Source of the DNA: Phalacrocorax aristotelis
Lineage: Eukaryota > Chordata > Aves > Suliformes > Phalacrocoracidae
Length of the DNA stretch: 64,000 nucleotides
Direction: 5' to 3'
Assembly (NCBI RefSeq): GCF_949628215.1
Contig: NC_134288.1
Location: 10,981,682-11,045,681, forward strand
Below are positions 11,481 through 24,049 of the stretch, piece after piece. The notes under the pieces were generated by a model. It did not search any database and was not told where the DNA came from. It saw only the letters and a program-made list of their open reading frames with translations. Numbering within the stretch: position 1 is the stretch's first letter; each line of letters begins with the position of its first letter. The translations under genes were made by a program, and so were the position numbers.

Positions 11481-13629
11481 GTATGCATCTGGTCTGCACC
11501 CAGCCTGGCCCGGATGCTCCCTGGCACCTGGACACCATGCGGGGGCACGTGGAGCCTGGGGACGGGGACACACGGGTCCCAGGGAATGGCTCTGCTTGCA
11601 GGGAGAAGGGCTACAACTTGGGTGTGCAGCCCAAGGTGATGCTGCACTAATCCAGGCATCAGGAGGTGTAAATAACCAGCATGCTTCACAATTAATTTTC
11701 ACAATTAGATGCAGGCTCTGTGCAGAAGAGGACTGAGCTGGAGCAGAGCAGCTTTTGGCTAGCAAATTTAATGCGGGGTGATTTTGCTGGTGAGGGGGGG
11801 GTTTGTCTCTTTTTTGACATGAAGGAAACATCCATATCACACTTCCATCTTCTGATGGTGCTTTGTATAAAGGCAGAACTGCAGGGATGTCTCTCGCTGG
11901 GATACCCAAGCTGTGCACTGCGGGACATTTCAAAGCTCTTACTGCTCGCTGTCTTTCGCCTCCACCTCTGTTTTCAGCTCAGGTGTTTGTTTTAGGCTGT
12001 CTGTGTCGATCCTGTCACCAGGAGCTTCTTAAGTCCATAATATCAACCTAGTTTAAGGAAGACTTTACTTGATGAGACAGGTTTTGGTCCCCGCTGTGTG
12101 CAGAGGAAAGAAATTAAGGTTGGTTTGGTGTTTCCATCACACCCTGCCCAAGGCTGAGCTCCCATGGGACAAGGCACGGTCCTTGGGCTGAGTTTCTCAG
12201 TGCAGTTTGCCTGGATGAACTGTGCTAGACTTATGACTGGGATCAAAGAGGCACTTTTAGTGCCTTTTTTGGTTTTTTTAGGGAAAAAAAGAAAACCCAA
12301 ACTTATTGTGAAAGAGGTTAGAGGACATGAAGGCTGAGATTAAGTACAGTGTCCCTCATGTCTGGCAGATGCTGCATCCATAAATTATCTGGGAGCGAAA
12401 TACTCAATGAATTGTGCTGGGGTTTCCCCATTTCTGAGGCCGGGCTGGAGGAGCAGCAAGACGAAGGAGCAAAGGCCAGGAGCAGCAAGCCAGGGCAGTG
12501 TGGAGGGAGGCTGGTGTGAAGGGGGTGCTGCCCTTTCACCTCTGCTGTCCCACTTCTCCTCCAAAAGTATCTGCCGTGTGACCCAGGCTCACCGCTTCCC
12601 ACCAGACAGCCCTGCCCTGGCCCCCTCCTGGGGACCTGCTCTCCCAAGACAGGCTTTGTCTGGGGAAGATTGAGAGGGCTGATGGAGTGGGGCGGCTGCC
12701 TTACCCTTCACCTCCGAGGAGGGTGGTCCTCTGGGGTCATGGCTGAGGGCACGCAGGGCAGTGCGCGATGGTATTGTCCACTCAGGAGCCTTGGGATGGG
12801 CTTTTAACGGGTGAGAAAGGCACATGGTACCCACCCCCATCCCTTGCATTTCGCAGCACCCATCCCAACACCCTGCACTTCACAGCACCTAGCCCAGCCC
12901 ATTGTATTTTGCCCCATCCCGGTGCTGGGGGTCTCCCGGTGCTGGGAATAGAGGGGATGACTCTTATTCCTGGGAAGGGTTTAATGTGGGTTAACTCAGA
13001 AGCCCTGGGCTGTGGGTCCAGCTCTGGCAATTAGCAACATGCATGTTCTTGGAACACAATGTCTCTAACTACCCTGACCTGATGCTATGGGGGTGCTGAG
13101 GTTGGCTAATCGAACATGTACATCCTTCAAAACAAAGGTAGGGCTCAATATTGAGTGAAAATGCCTTTTCCACAGTCAAGCCCATGTTGTTTGGGGACTT
13201 TCAGCAACATCACACTCTCTGTCCCTGAGGACGGATGGGGAGGCGGGAGCGAGCGGCTGGGCTGTCCAGGTGTCTCGCATGCTGCTGGAGCAGCCGGCGG
13301 GGCCAAGATTGCTTTATTGCCTCCTGTGCCTGCGGCTGCGTGGGGCCAGCAGCCCTGGCTCCTGCAGGACGTGTTAATGCAGGTCATGGTGTGGCTGGAC
13401 TCACCAGCCCTGGCAGGAACAGGGACGGATGCGGTGACAGCAGACAGACAGCTTGCCAGCGTCAGGCAGGGCTGCCTGGGGAGATGGAAGTGGTGTGGCT
13501 GGAGAACTTTGCTTTGCAATCCACCAAAATTATGGGTTTTGGGGGTGAGGTGAAACACTCTGAACTCCCCAAATCAGAGCTAGGAAACAGATACCACAAT
13601 CATGAGCACAATGGCCACATAGGAACTAA
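11481..13629. other. Noncoding DNA, no gene seen
   Basis: GC-moderate unique sequence. Overlapping frames on both strands (for example 13,145-13,558 minus against 13,155-13,553 plus) mark stop-poor noncoding DNA. The only structured piece is the degenerate tandem repeat at 12,833-12,920. Confidence 0.5.
12833..12920. repeat. Degenerate minisatellite, about 28-32 bp unit, three copies
   Basis: Three diverged copies built around CCATCCC / CAGCAC blocks: a partial copy ending near 12,859, a middle copy to about 12,889 and a third to about 12,920. It is followed by two copies of CCCGGTGCTGGG near 12,917-12,946. The copies are too diverged for an exact unit to be given by eye. Confidence 0.45.
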
Positions 13630-13930
13630 AGCAGCCTTTCTTGTTTGATTTATTTTTTTCCCTCCATCTCAATTAACTCTATTATTTCATCACGGAAATT
13701 GTTTGTGCCTTTAACAAACGGGAGGAACATTTGCAAATGCCTTTTTGTCTGAAGGCAAAGCTGCTTGGTGTTACTGAACTTCAAGGTTTCGTTCCCTGTT
13801 TCCGCTCCTCTCCCTTTCTCTGCTGAGGCAGAACGTAGCATAACTTAAAAGTCAGTGATTCAGACTGCAATTATAACCTAAAAGCACAAATAAAAGATAA
13901 GCTGGCATCCTACTGTTCTCCATTTGCATC
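13630..13930. promoter_or_regulatory. Candidate conserved noncoding element with palindromic POU/octamer-like site
   Basis: Contains CAATTAAC at 13,670-13,677 and the perfect palindrome CATTTGCAAATG at 13,728-13,739, whose ATTTGCAAAT core resembles a POU-factor or C/EBP-type site. The flanks are unique and AT-rich. Regulatory role inferred. Confidence 0.35.
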
Positions 13931-16379
13931 TGTGTCACATGGGATGAAGGGAAAAATAAAATCTGCTTTTATAAAGTGTTGAGCAGAGAATCTCGTCCAG
14001 CAGAAAGAAGAAAATAAACAGATCCCCTGAGGCACTGGCTGTTTGAGTTGCAAATGACAACTCAGTTGGAAGATGGTACCATGAGAGGCACGAGGAGTTT
14101 GCACACAGGTTGGCCACCCTGGCTGTGCATGGCGCCGTACCATCAGCCTGATGCTGGCAAAAAGCCGCCTTGTGCTGGTTTTTCCATGTCCCGTGAGCAC
14201 CACACACTCCAGTGGGGGGATTCCCATTGCTCCCCCAACAGCCGCTATGATTTCCCATGGTGAGGAGTGGCTGTGGTGGCAGCCTGGGTGCAGGAGGGCT
14301 CGGTGTGGTGCTGCCATGATTTGACCACCTCCTATCAGACAACCATCCCATGTGGCTCCTTGGGTCCAGCACCTCTAACATTACCCTCTACTTTGGGAGC
14401 AATGGCTCATTTAGCATTTCAGCAGAGATTTCTAGTGCTCCTGTCTTGGTAGATTGAAAAATCACCTTCCAGGGTGTTTCAGGTTTCTCTGCTTGCAGAA
14501 ATGGTTGGGAGCTCACTGGGGCCCTATAAACACTTCTTGCTGAAAATAAACAGGTTTTTTGACACAATGGGCTTTTTTTTCCTGAATGTGATAGGTTTCT
14601 AACAGCAAAAAAATCCAAGAAGGAGGCAGAAAGAGGATGGTTTGGGCTGAGATGCTGTAAAAACCCAAAGCTATCATATCTGGGAGCAGGGCAGGGGGCT
14701 GTGCTTTGGTCTCTTGGGCTGAAGGGGAACAGAAGCACTGCAACAAAGTCTCAGCTGCAAGAATTTGTCTTCCAGCTTGGGAGCAGATAGTTTTCCAGCC
14801 AGGCGCTGAGCTTGACACAAGGAGTCACATCAATAAAGAAAATGCTGAGGCTGGTCTCCCAAATTTGGCTGTCCTTTGCTACCTCCTGCTTCCCCATAGG
14901 CCTAACCTGATGCTTTATAAAAGCTGATTTTATTTTTCCCTGCCTCTATCCAAGACCTTTCAGCACTGCATATACTCATGGTAGACCGTGGCTGTGGGAC
15001 AGGCAGCACTTGGGGTCTTTCCCTAACATTGTGCAGTTCTTTACTTGGCGTTTCCATGTGCCCAAGCCCTGCGGTGCAGTCGGCCAGAGGGGCTCCTGCC
15101 AGCCTGCCCGGCCCCGGGAAGCAGAGCAGCTGTGCCGGGGATGCTCTGAACAAAGTGCCTCTCCCTGTGCCGGCAGCCTGCCATTTGCATACAGATGCGT
15201 AGGAAATCCTGGTGGGTCCCGGTGTCAAGGGGGAAGGGGACCACTGCTGCGGGCAAAGAGATGAGGCTGGCCAATGTGCGGCCCCTGAAACCTCCACCTC
15301 ATCGTGCCAGGCTGCGGGGACCCATCAGTGAGGCTGTCCCACAGCCACCCTGGTGTGCGTGGGATCAGGAGCAGCCTCCAGCCCAGTGAGCCAGGGGGAT
15401 GTGGGATGTTCCCCATGACGCAGCACTGTCCTCCCCTGTCTCATGGTCAGATGTCCATCCTCTCTCCCTTTCCTGCCACTTCTTCCTCTTGTTCTTCCTC
15501 ATCCCTTCTTCATCAGCCTGTTCTCATGCTTTTCCCCTCCTGTTTTCTTTTGTTGAGGATCCAGTGTAATACTTTGAAATGATGTTTAGGTCCTGTTTAT
15601 TTGCTGTCCAGCAGCTCTGGGTGCTCTGCACTATCACATCCAGAACACAACCTCACCCAGCTGCAAATGGTGTAAAACCCCATCCCTACCACCCTTGCAC
15701 CTTGAGTCCTCATCCCATGCCAAAGATGGGCATTCACCAAAAGCAGTGGGTTTTGCAGGCTAAGGAGGGTTGAGCAAGTCATCCATCAGCAAGTGGGGAA
15801 AAACTACAGCCTGTGATCCCCTCGCGCCCATGCAGCAGAGGAGCTCCAACTGCAGACTGCTGTGGTCCATAAACACTCTGTTTGCTTTGTTTTAAAGAAA
15901 AGTTATCCATCAAATGTGTTTGAATAGCAAATCAATGCAGGGAAGCTGTGAGTGGCCATGGAGGATCCTTGGGCAGAAGGAGAGGATGAATTTGTCAAAC
16001 CCGCTGTTTGTACAGCTGGATCCCTGAGCATTTTGCAGCGTCGAGAAAGCTGAGGTTGCATATGAATGAAACGCTGAATTCATCACCCGCTTTTTGTGTT
16101 CCCTTCCCTGGGTGCCGATGGCTTTGCATTGCGTTTGCTGTTGGACTACAAACCCCACTTGATGTGAGGCTGGTGGTGGAGGGACTGACAATGGAGGGAT
16201 GCATGGCAACGTGGGGCAGCGCACGTTGACTTTCTAAGTTTTGCAAAGGGCTGGGAGAGGTAAAACAGTGAAGCCACAATCACTGCATCTCAATGGGGAG
16301 CTCAGCAACACCCTCTCCTACCAATGTGCAATTAAAAAGAACAAAAACCCAACACCATGGTGGTGCTGGAAATAAGACG
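13931..16379. other. Noncoding DNA, no gene seen
   Basis: Mixed composition. A GC-richer patch at about 15,050-15,370 has scattered CpG but not island density. Overlapping frames of 116-148 codons on the minus strand (13,910-14,381, 14,388-14,738 and 14,902-15,297) have no domain and no splice-bounded ends. Confidence 0.5.
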
Positions 16380-16560
16380 GCTTCTTCGCTGTCCTTGTAG
16401 CTCCCGTTATCAAATATCGTCCGCGGCATCCCAAATGCATGACCTCAGCAAGCGGCAAATTGAGTCTCTTTATCACGTGGCTCCTTAAGAGGTGCTTGCC
16501 TGGTGAATGGCCTTGGCATACATTAAGTGAATAAACCACCCCATTGTTCGGCTCCTTCAG
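16380..16560. promoter_or_regulatory. Candidate regulatory element with GATA-type and CACGTG sites
   Basis: TTATCAAATATC near 16,407-16,418 gives two reverse GATA-like cores. A further TATC lies at 16,471-16,474 and is fused to CACGTG at 16,474-16,479, and ACATTAAGTGAATAAAC follows near 16,520-16,536. Dense and non-repetitive. Function inferred from motif grouping only. Confidence 0.3.
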
Positions 16561-18279
16561 CAGCTCTGCTCAGTTGACCCATTCAATAACTGTTTGTTTG
16601 CACAGATTTCCCTGTACAAGTGCAACAAGCTGAACTCTGGATCTGAGCAGATGTGTTTGGAGTAGGCTCTCTCTCTTCGCTTCCTTCCCATCAAGGTGTA
16701 TTGTTGCATCTTTTGAGAGCTCAAGCTCTCACCAGCGTGACTCATTCAGGCAAAATTTCTGTGCTGTTTTCAGGGACCCTCAAGGGTTTCCAGGCATGTT
16801 TTACTTCTTCTGTGGCCTTATTTTGAGCCTCAAACTAACCCAAAACTTCCTCCTAAGAGGTGTCTATGTTTTATCACAGCATATCCGTGCATGAGAAAAC
16901 AGGGAACGCAATGGGACACAGAAAAGGTGTGCAGCTGCTGTTTGAAGCCAAAATTGAATCAGATGTGTCAGCATCTCCTGTCTGAGGCTGCTTGGCTCTG
17001 GAGAAGGTGCCCCAAAGTCCTCTGAGACTGTGTCTATCATGGACATCCTTTGCCTTGACCTCGCAGCACTGTGCATCCCAGCCCTTCCCTGCAGTCTGGA
17101 GCTCTGCCAGGGGACTTAGGGAGAGGAAAGCCCCAGTCTGTACTCCTGGGAAGCTGGGAGACTAAGTGTCTCTGTGGCTTGAACTTCTAATCAGCAAAAA
17201 GAGAAATTATGTTAAACCCTCTAGTTAAACCTTTGTGCCAGGGCAGATCCCTGCAAGCACCTTTGTTTCAGGAACCCCATTTTTCAGACACCGGACCTGG
17301 AAGATTTTCACAAAGACAACACTTCTCCTTTTGAAAATCATAGTTAGTTTGGTCCCTAAATTGTCTGATATACAGATCCCACTGCTTGTAGCTCATGTCT
17401 TCTACCCAGAAGTAGCAAAGCACTTAGTAAATGTTGAGTTCAGGCTGACCAGGCCAATCTTTCCTTGATGTAGAGACCGAACGGCTCAAAGATTAATGGA
17501 AAAATAGTCTCCAGCAGTAAAAGTAGAGGGACAACCCCAAATATTTAAGAATGTGGGTAACTTTAGGCATGGAGTAAGGGCAGAGCCCTCAAAACAAAGA
17601 AACAGTAGCCAGTTCTGAAATGTGTAATGATGGTGCCTGAAATCAAAGTCAACTTGAGGTTGGCTAAAAATACAGCAGGCACATTTTGCGGGGCTGTGGA
17701 TGCCAAGACCCAATAAGCTATTAAAAGTTCTGGAGATTTTAAATCCTTTTTTCCATTGATGTATCACATGAATCACAAATACCCTCAAACGAGCCATTTA
17801 TGCATCTCCCTCCAGACGGAGTTGACAGGGGGATAAACAAAAAGCATGCAAATACTATTTCAGGGCAGGCTGAGATTGGATGGGGTGAAAGAGAAAAGTT
17901 AAACATAGAAGCATATTTATTTCTGCATAATTTTGTCAGCTTTCTGCTGGCAGCAAGAGACTAAACTTCAGAGGAGCCTGACCTCCGGATTATCCGAGAG
18001 AAGACATGTGCTCGCTGTTTTGGAGTCACCATCTGTGAGGGAGATTTTGGGGAGCGAAGACGCATGGCAGGGAGATGGCTGCATTGGCAGAGGCCAGAAA
18101 GGGACCGCCAGGATCCTCAATTCCTGAGCATCCTCCCAGTCCTGCCCATGCATTTATCACCACAATGAGTTTCTGCTTGACAGAGGGGTTCTTCAGCTTT
18201 TCTATTTCTTCCCCACCAACCCTCCAGCCCAGCTCCGGGGGACTTTCCCCCCTCCTTCAATCAGCCCCGGTGGGTCCAT
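16561..18279. other. Noncoding DNA, no gene seen
   Basis: Unique, CpG-poor sequence. All open frames are 104 codons or shorter, with no exon-like boundaries. No repeat or RNA gene recognised. Confidence 0.5.
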
Positions 18280-18500
18280 TTGCTTTTGTCTCCCATTAAT
18301 TGCTTGCTACTTTTCACTGCCTGCTCCTCCCCCTTTTAAAGATAAATTTTAAAGCCCAAGCAGGGTGGAGAATGGCTGAGCCCACTGTTATTTTTGACAT
18401 TCGCCTCAGTGACAGCTGGACCTTGCAAGGCTGGGGCTGTTCGCACACAAAGCCTATTAGCTGTGCCCACTCACTTAATGAGGCCTGAAGTCTGGAAGGA
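18280..18500. promoter_or_regulatory. Candidate conserved noncoding element
   Basis: CATTAATTGC at about 18,294-18,303, an AT core TTTTAAAGATAAATTTTAAAG near 18,334-18,354 that includes a GATAA site, and CACTTAATGAGG near 18,472-18,483. Unique sequence. Inferred regulatory. Confidence 0.28.
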
Positions 18501-21500
18501 AAATTTCTTCCCCAAAGTGTGGCAGAGCCCTTTGTCATTGTAAACAGGCACTGCTTGCCGAGCCCTGCCTTGCCTTTCTCCTTCCTGCCACCGTGGCTTT
18601 TCTATTTACTCAGGAAACAAAAGCGAAGCCGTGTCAGCGTGCAGCGAAGAAAATGCACCCAGCTACTCGGGTTCGCATGCATGCACGGACACACGTGCCT
18701 GCCTCTGCCACCCACCTACCTTGGTCAGGGCTCCCCAGCATCACCAAAATGAAGGGGACACCCAGGCACGGGCCATGGGATGGGGAGGGAGGGATGCACC
18801 TGGGGTTTGCAGATCCATAGGAACCGCTCCTTATAGGAACCCGCTGTACAGGTCAGAACAGCAGCGGGAAGAAGAGCAGGGTGCTTCCTCCAAAATCCTT
18901 TACCTAACCATGGTGATCTGGGGCTCCAGAAATTCCTACATTAGCCACAAAGTTGGTTTTGAGGGGTATTTTCCTCCATAGATTTCTCTAGTAATTTTTT
19001 ACTCATGCAAGGAGCTTCCTTTCTAGCTCTACAAATAACTCACAAAGGAATATTTCCTTCTGCCTCTTTTGAACTTGCAGCCTGCCCGGGTTTGTTGGAT
19101 TGTAAGCCTCAACATGCCTTGTTTTATGCCCATTTACAATGGGAGTCACTACCCGACAGAATAAAACCATAAGTGTCTATAAAGCATTTTAGAAATGGAA
19201 ACACTCTTGGTGTAAGTGATAGCACATGTTTATTGAAACTATTGCAATATACAAGCAAAGAGCAAGGAAAGCGGAAAAAAAAGCCTGAACAAGGCCACCT
19301 GGCAGGCGGTCCTTCCCTGGGCTGAGGGAGACCAGTCACTTGACATAGACCCTGTCACCAAGGGCAAGCAAAGTTACTACAGCTTTGGAATATAGGTCTT
19401 GATTTGATTAAGAAGATGAAATCTCCAGGTCTCATGACTTGCAACATAACCTTCAAAGTCAGCCAGGCATAAGTAAGAGCTGGTATATCTGCCTGGTCTT
19501 GATCCAGGCTGGGAAAGAGCTGAGAGGTGCAAGCTGTCCCTTCCTTGTCCTGTCACTACTGAAGCCTAAAGAGCATTTAAATATCCTGCTTGAAGTGTGT
19601 GTGAGGGCAGGCTGAGGCTGCTGCAGACTTCGCAGCCTTCGCAGCCCTGATCTGCTTTTGTGGTTCAAGTGGGCAGAGCATTGCTTGAGAGCTGGACCTC
19701 GGAGGATGACCTTGTGCCATTGCTTTCCTGGGCTGCTGCTGGGTAAAACTTCCAAGAGTCTTCAGAAAAGCAGCTCCCAGCCTGTAGTTGTTTCTGTATC
19801 TGCTGGCACCCCTTCCCCCACTTTTTTTTCCCCCCCTTTTTCTCCAGGGATTTGCTTACTAGTTTTTAAATATTTGCATATTTCAGTGCTTTCTTTCTGT
19901 TGGTAACCAAGGCTGTTTGGTAGAAGCTGAGACATTCTCTAAATGGAAGTCAGGCAAGAAATTACCTTTTTTGTGTGCTTTGCAATTATCACAGCAAAAT
20001 TATTCCTTTCTTCCTTCCATAGTCAGTAATTTATTTTTTAACAGAAAAACTAAAACGTTACTTCAAGAATGCCAGGTTAATGCTGTTCTTGTTTTCCCTG
20101 TGAAGTTAAGCTGGCTTCATGACTGAAGTGGTTGTCTTCAATTTATAAAATTGCTTGTGGGTATGTCCCACTTTGGGAAGACAGAAGAGGCACTCACAAG
20201 TGAGAAAATCTCAGGTTCCAAATTGGTTATTTAGTAACAAAGGGAGGGAAAAGGCTAATCTTTATCCTATTTTAAACTTGCCTTTGCCAGTGTTTCTAAA
20301 GTGGCTTTTCCCTGTTTACTTCATAAATCATGAGGTGTAAAACCGACTGTGTCAGGAAATATACAGAAATATACAGTGATCTTGGATCACCAAGCTCAGC
20401 ATCTCCTACTTGCTCCTCTGGTTCCCTGCTCTGATGCCAGACCACAAGCACAAAGACTCCTGCACCCACCTTGTGGCAGCCTCTCCTGAGAAATGCTTCA
20501 TCAAGGGATGATAGAGAGGGAAGCAGAATAAATAATGTTCATGAGAAGTCACCAAGTCTTTCCCTTCCCACAAGCCATGATTGCCCTTTTGGGCCTTTTG
20601 AACTTCAGCCTGTTCTGGGGATCTGGGAAAGAGATTTTCTACTCTTGCTCAGCTCTATGTGAACTGCTGCAGCTTATTGACCACCCCAACGCCTGCTAGC
20701 TTGGGCCAAGACCACCTCTTTGCAGCAGCTTACCCTATCTGATGGGTAGTCAGGTCTTGAGAGATGATGATTCGGCAATCCAAGTCTCCCAGTTTAATGA
20801 GTGTCCAGTTTAGGGAAATGTCTGTAAAAGCTGATTGCAGGGCAGGAATGTGAAGGCCTGGGCTATAACAGGAATGCTAAAATGTAATTTTACCACTGTG
20901 TGACAAAGCTTTCCAGATACTCTGACAGCTCCTGCATGTCTGGCACACATGAAAGCCTCTCAGTCACATTTCTCCATAAATCCTTGAGAATTTTCCCTAA
21001 TGGCAATGGAGAACCTTCCCGTTGCACACAGTCACCTTGGGCAGGGAAGCTCTGGAGAGCAAGGAACCCGCTGTGGTTCCCTTTTATTCTTGTGGTTCTG
21101 TGTAACCTGGGGGCTGAATTTTGACATGCAGAAGCCTGCAGAAGCCCCTCTTCCCTCTGGTGTCAGCCTGTCTTTGCACAAGGGGATTAGGACACAGAAA
21201 AGGAGCTGCGGAGATCAGGGAGGAGGTTGTGCTACAAACCAAGGTTGGGGCCAGGAGCCTTTCTCCATCACTGTGGCCTCTTCGTTTCAATGTCCGTCTA
21301 ATATCTGCTAATCAGCTTTTCATTTGTAGTGTGCCTTTTAATTCACCAGTGTTCATACCTCCGACATCAAGTTGGCAAGTTGTGCCTGTGTAAAAGCTGG
21401 AAGTCAGACCTGGGCAAACGGCTCCAGGAGTGCTTCTGAGCTTGGCGTGTGTCATGGGGATTTGCATTTTGAAAACAGAGCTAATCCCTTTTCTATGGTC

Positions 21501-21623
21501 CGCACTCGTAGGCAGCTGCCCCAGAAGCATTTTGCCTGTCCTCTCCTCCACCCTCCCTTTTGACGGGGATTTCAGAACAAAGAGGGCGGTGGGTCAGGGG
21601 CGGGAGCACCGACTGGGCATGCA
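18501..21623. other. Noncoding DNA, no gene seen
   Basis: Unique sequence. Minor structures include an 11-nt tandem duplication (GAAATATACAG-like) near 20,357-20,378, followed by a small GTGATC-TTG-GATCAC palindrome near 20,377-20,391. No exon, RNA gene or mobile element recognised. Confidence 0.5.
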
Positions 21624-21695
21624 GAAGACCTGGCTCCAGCCCTCTGCTCTCACACAGCTTCCCAAGGTGACCCTGGATAAGTCTCACAGCCTACA
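21624..21695 (+). mobile_element. MIR-like SINE fragment
   Basis: The order of blocks AGACCTGGCTCCAG, CTCTGCTCTCACACAGCTTC and AAGGTGACCCTGGATAAGTC follows the familiar MIR core layout (an AGACCTGGGTTC-like block, a CTCTGCCACTTA-like block, then ACCTTGGGCAAGTCAC). Matches are by eye against remembered family structure. The fragment is short and diverged, as expected for an ancient amniote SINE. Confidence 0.45.
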
Positions 21696-24049
21696 TCTAC
21701 CCGGGCACCAGAGCAGGCTTACGCTTGCTAACACCCAACCCATCCATGAAGCTGGCCTTCAGCCCAGCTGCGGCTCTGGTGGCCAGCGCAGGTCAGGAGA
21801 GCTGCTGGGGGACATGGCTGGAAATAAGCACGTGCATAAACACCTTACCAGCACTTCCAAACACCTTTTTAAAATTTGAATGGCATCTACTCAGTATTGC
21901 TGAGGCTGTATTTTGAGAGCTCTGTGAACATCTGGGCACATATTTCTGCTCCTTCGGTCTGCAGAGCCTTTGAAAGAGCTGATATTGAGTGAGGGTTAGA
22001 TTTCATATCATCTTGGATTAAAGATGCACGTACTGCAGAAGTTGCTCCGAGGCCAGCAGCTGACAGGGGAGATGTCCAGACTCCCTGGATGAGACCATGA
22101 TTTTCAAAGCCAACTGCAGGATGTAGATACTGAGCACACGTCAAAATAAATAGGAGTGTTATATCTCAATATTCAGTTGGCTTTGCCAAGTGAACAAAAT
22201 TCTTGTGAACACCCCTTTTACCACTATTTCATTAAGAATATTAAATTCAAGATCAAGAAGCTGGGAGAATTGAATGCCAAGAAATCTAGCTGGATTTGAC
22301 TTTTGTGCTTCTTTTACAGAGGCCAGGATGATCTTTTCAAAGTACGGGTGATTATTTGCACCAACCAACCCTGTGTAATGACTATCTTTTATGCAGTTGT
22401 GACGAGGGGTTCGGAAGCCAAGGACGGGTTTTTAGATCATTTCCAGCTCCTTCTGTGTGACACTGCAGTTACCTGCCAAGATGCCCTAAGACTTAAAAAG
22501 GCCACGCTCCCTGCTCACCTCTTGTGGAAGAAGGAAGACCTGCAATCCCAATTTCTGGTCCATGAATGCTTCCCTTTCCAACAAATCAACACTTCCCAGT
22601 GACGGGGGAAAATGTTTCCCTTAGAAAATCTCCCACCAGTCTTACAGCTACAGACCACACCAAGTCCATCACGAGGTCATGGAGGTATTTGCAGCTGTTT
22701 GGTCTCTGACAACTCCTCTTGGAATGGGAAGGCTTGCACCAAAGCAAGCAGTCCTGACCTCCATGTCGGTGCTGGGGAAAAAAGCCTCGTGCTGACAAGC
22801 TTTGGTGTCATTATTGCATATCACAAGGTTGGCTGGGCAGGTGGATGCTGCCAGAGCAGGGAAACCACCCAGCACAGCACGGGCAGGTCGGCTTTTGTTG
22901 TCCGTGCAGGAATGAAGATTCCACCCAAGTGGGGAAGAAAATAGAGTTGGGTTGCATTTGAAATAAGGCTCATGCAAAAATCTGCATAATAACATGTAAA
23001 AAAATGTGATGTGAAACTAAATATAGTGCAGTGCTATTTTACCAACCTCTGGTTAATCAAAGTTAACTGCATTATAATGTAACATGCGTTGTCTCACTGC
23101 ATATCAAATTTCCATTCTTCCAAACCATCAGAGTGTTTCTGAAAGGCGGCTCTACAAAGAAATGCAGTGGAAAACAAAATCCCAACCATGCTACACCTTA
23201 AATCATCAGTAAACTTGCTTTTATACCAATAAAAAGTTTTAATTCTTTATTTTAAGTCTCACCATGTCTTTTGAAGGAAACCTGGGTGGAAGGGCTAGCA
23301 GGAGGAAACACCCATTTCCCATTCTCTGGAAAAAGCCAGATTTGTCTGTCATGTCTGGAACAGACATATAAATATTTACTTGAACCAAACCCACAATTTT
23401 CTGTAGAAAGAAAGTTTTCAGGTAAAGCCTTTCAGCCTGCTCTGTTTAATCTGCAATGTCCTAAGACTCTCAGAGTGTTGTCACTATGTGAACATTAGCC
23501 AAGACCAGTCCTACAAGAAAGTCAGAAAAGAAAGGTGCAGCAATCTTTTCTTTGAGTTTTTGTTTCTTTCTCATTTTTTTAAGAAACTTGTCATCTAAAT
23601 CTCAAATGTTTCCATTTTTTCCTCCTGCAATTTCTATAATGAACCGTGATCTCTGTCCTACCAAGCTCATGCTATGACTTCAAGGCAGTGTAGTACATAC
23701 TTCCATGTTATCTTGACTTGAAAAGCAGACTTATTTTGCAAATCAGACACCAGGCTGTTACTCCGTGCAAGCCTCAGTGGCCTGGTGAATCCCAAACTCT
23801 TGTTAATATTTATATCAGAGCTAACAGCAGCATTGGAGGCTCCGATGGGCTCTGCTGTGTAAGGTCCCATACAACCATGCGTGAGAAACCTGTGGTTCTC
23901 TGCGTGCCGAGAGAAGCTCTCCCCTTTTTGAGCTGATAGTTGATTGACCGCCCTCACTCAGGGTTTTTTACGCCATGAGGACCCCCGGCGTTCGGCACGT
24001 TCCTGGAAACAACCCGCTCTCCCCGTTCAAAGCCCCTGTGGGTTGAACT
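21696..24049. other. Noncoding DNA, candidate element at 22,140-22,320
   Basis: Mostly unique CpG-poor DNA. The AT-rich part at about 22,140-22,320 has ATTTCATTAAGAATATTAAATTC-type sequence and looks like a conserved-element candidate. The interval 22,940-23,260 is AT-rich without clear motif grouping. No exon-like frame found. Confidence 0.45.

Noticed and set aside
11205..11933. 242-codon minus-strand frame as a gene
   Set aside because: Featureless translation with no family resemblance. A frame of this length can occur by chance among thousands of start points.
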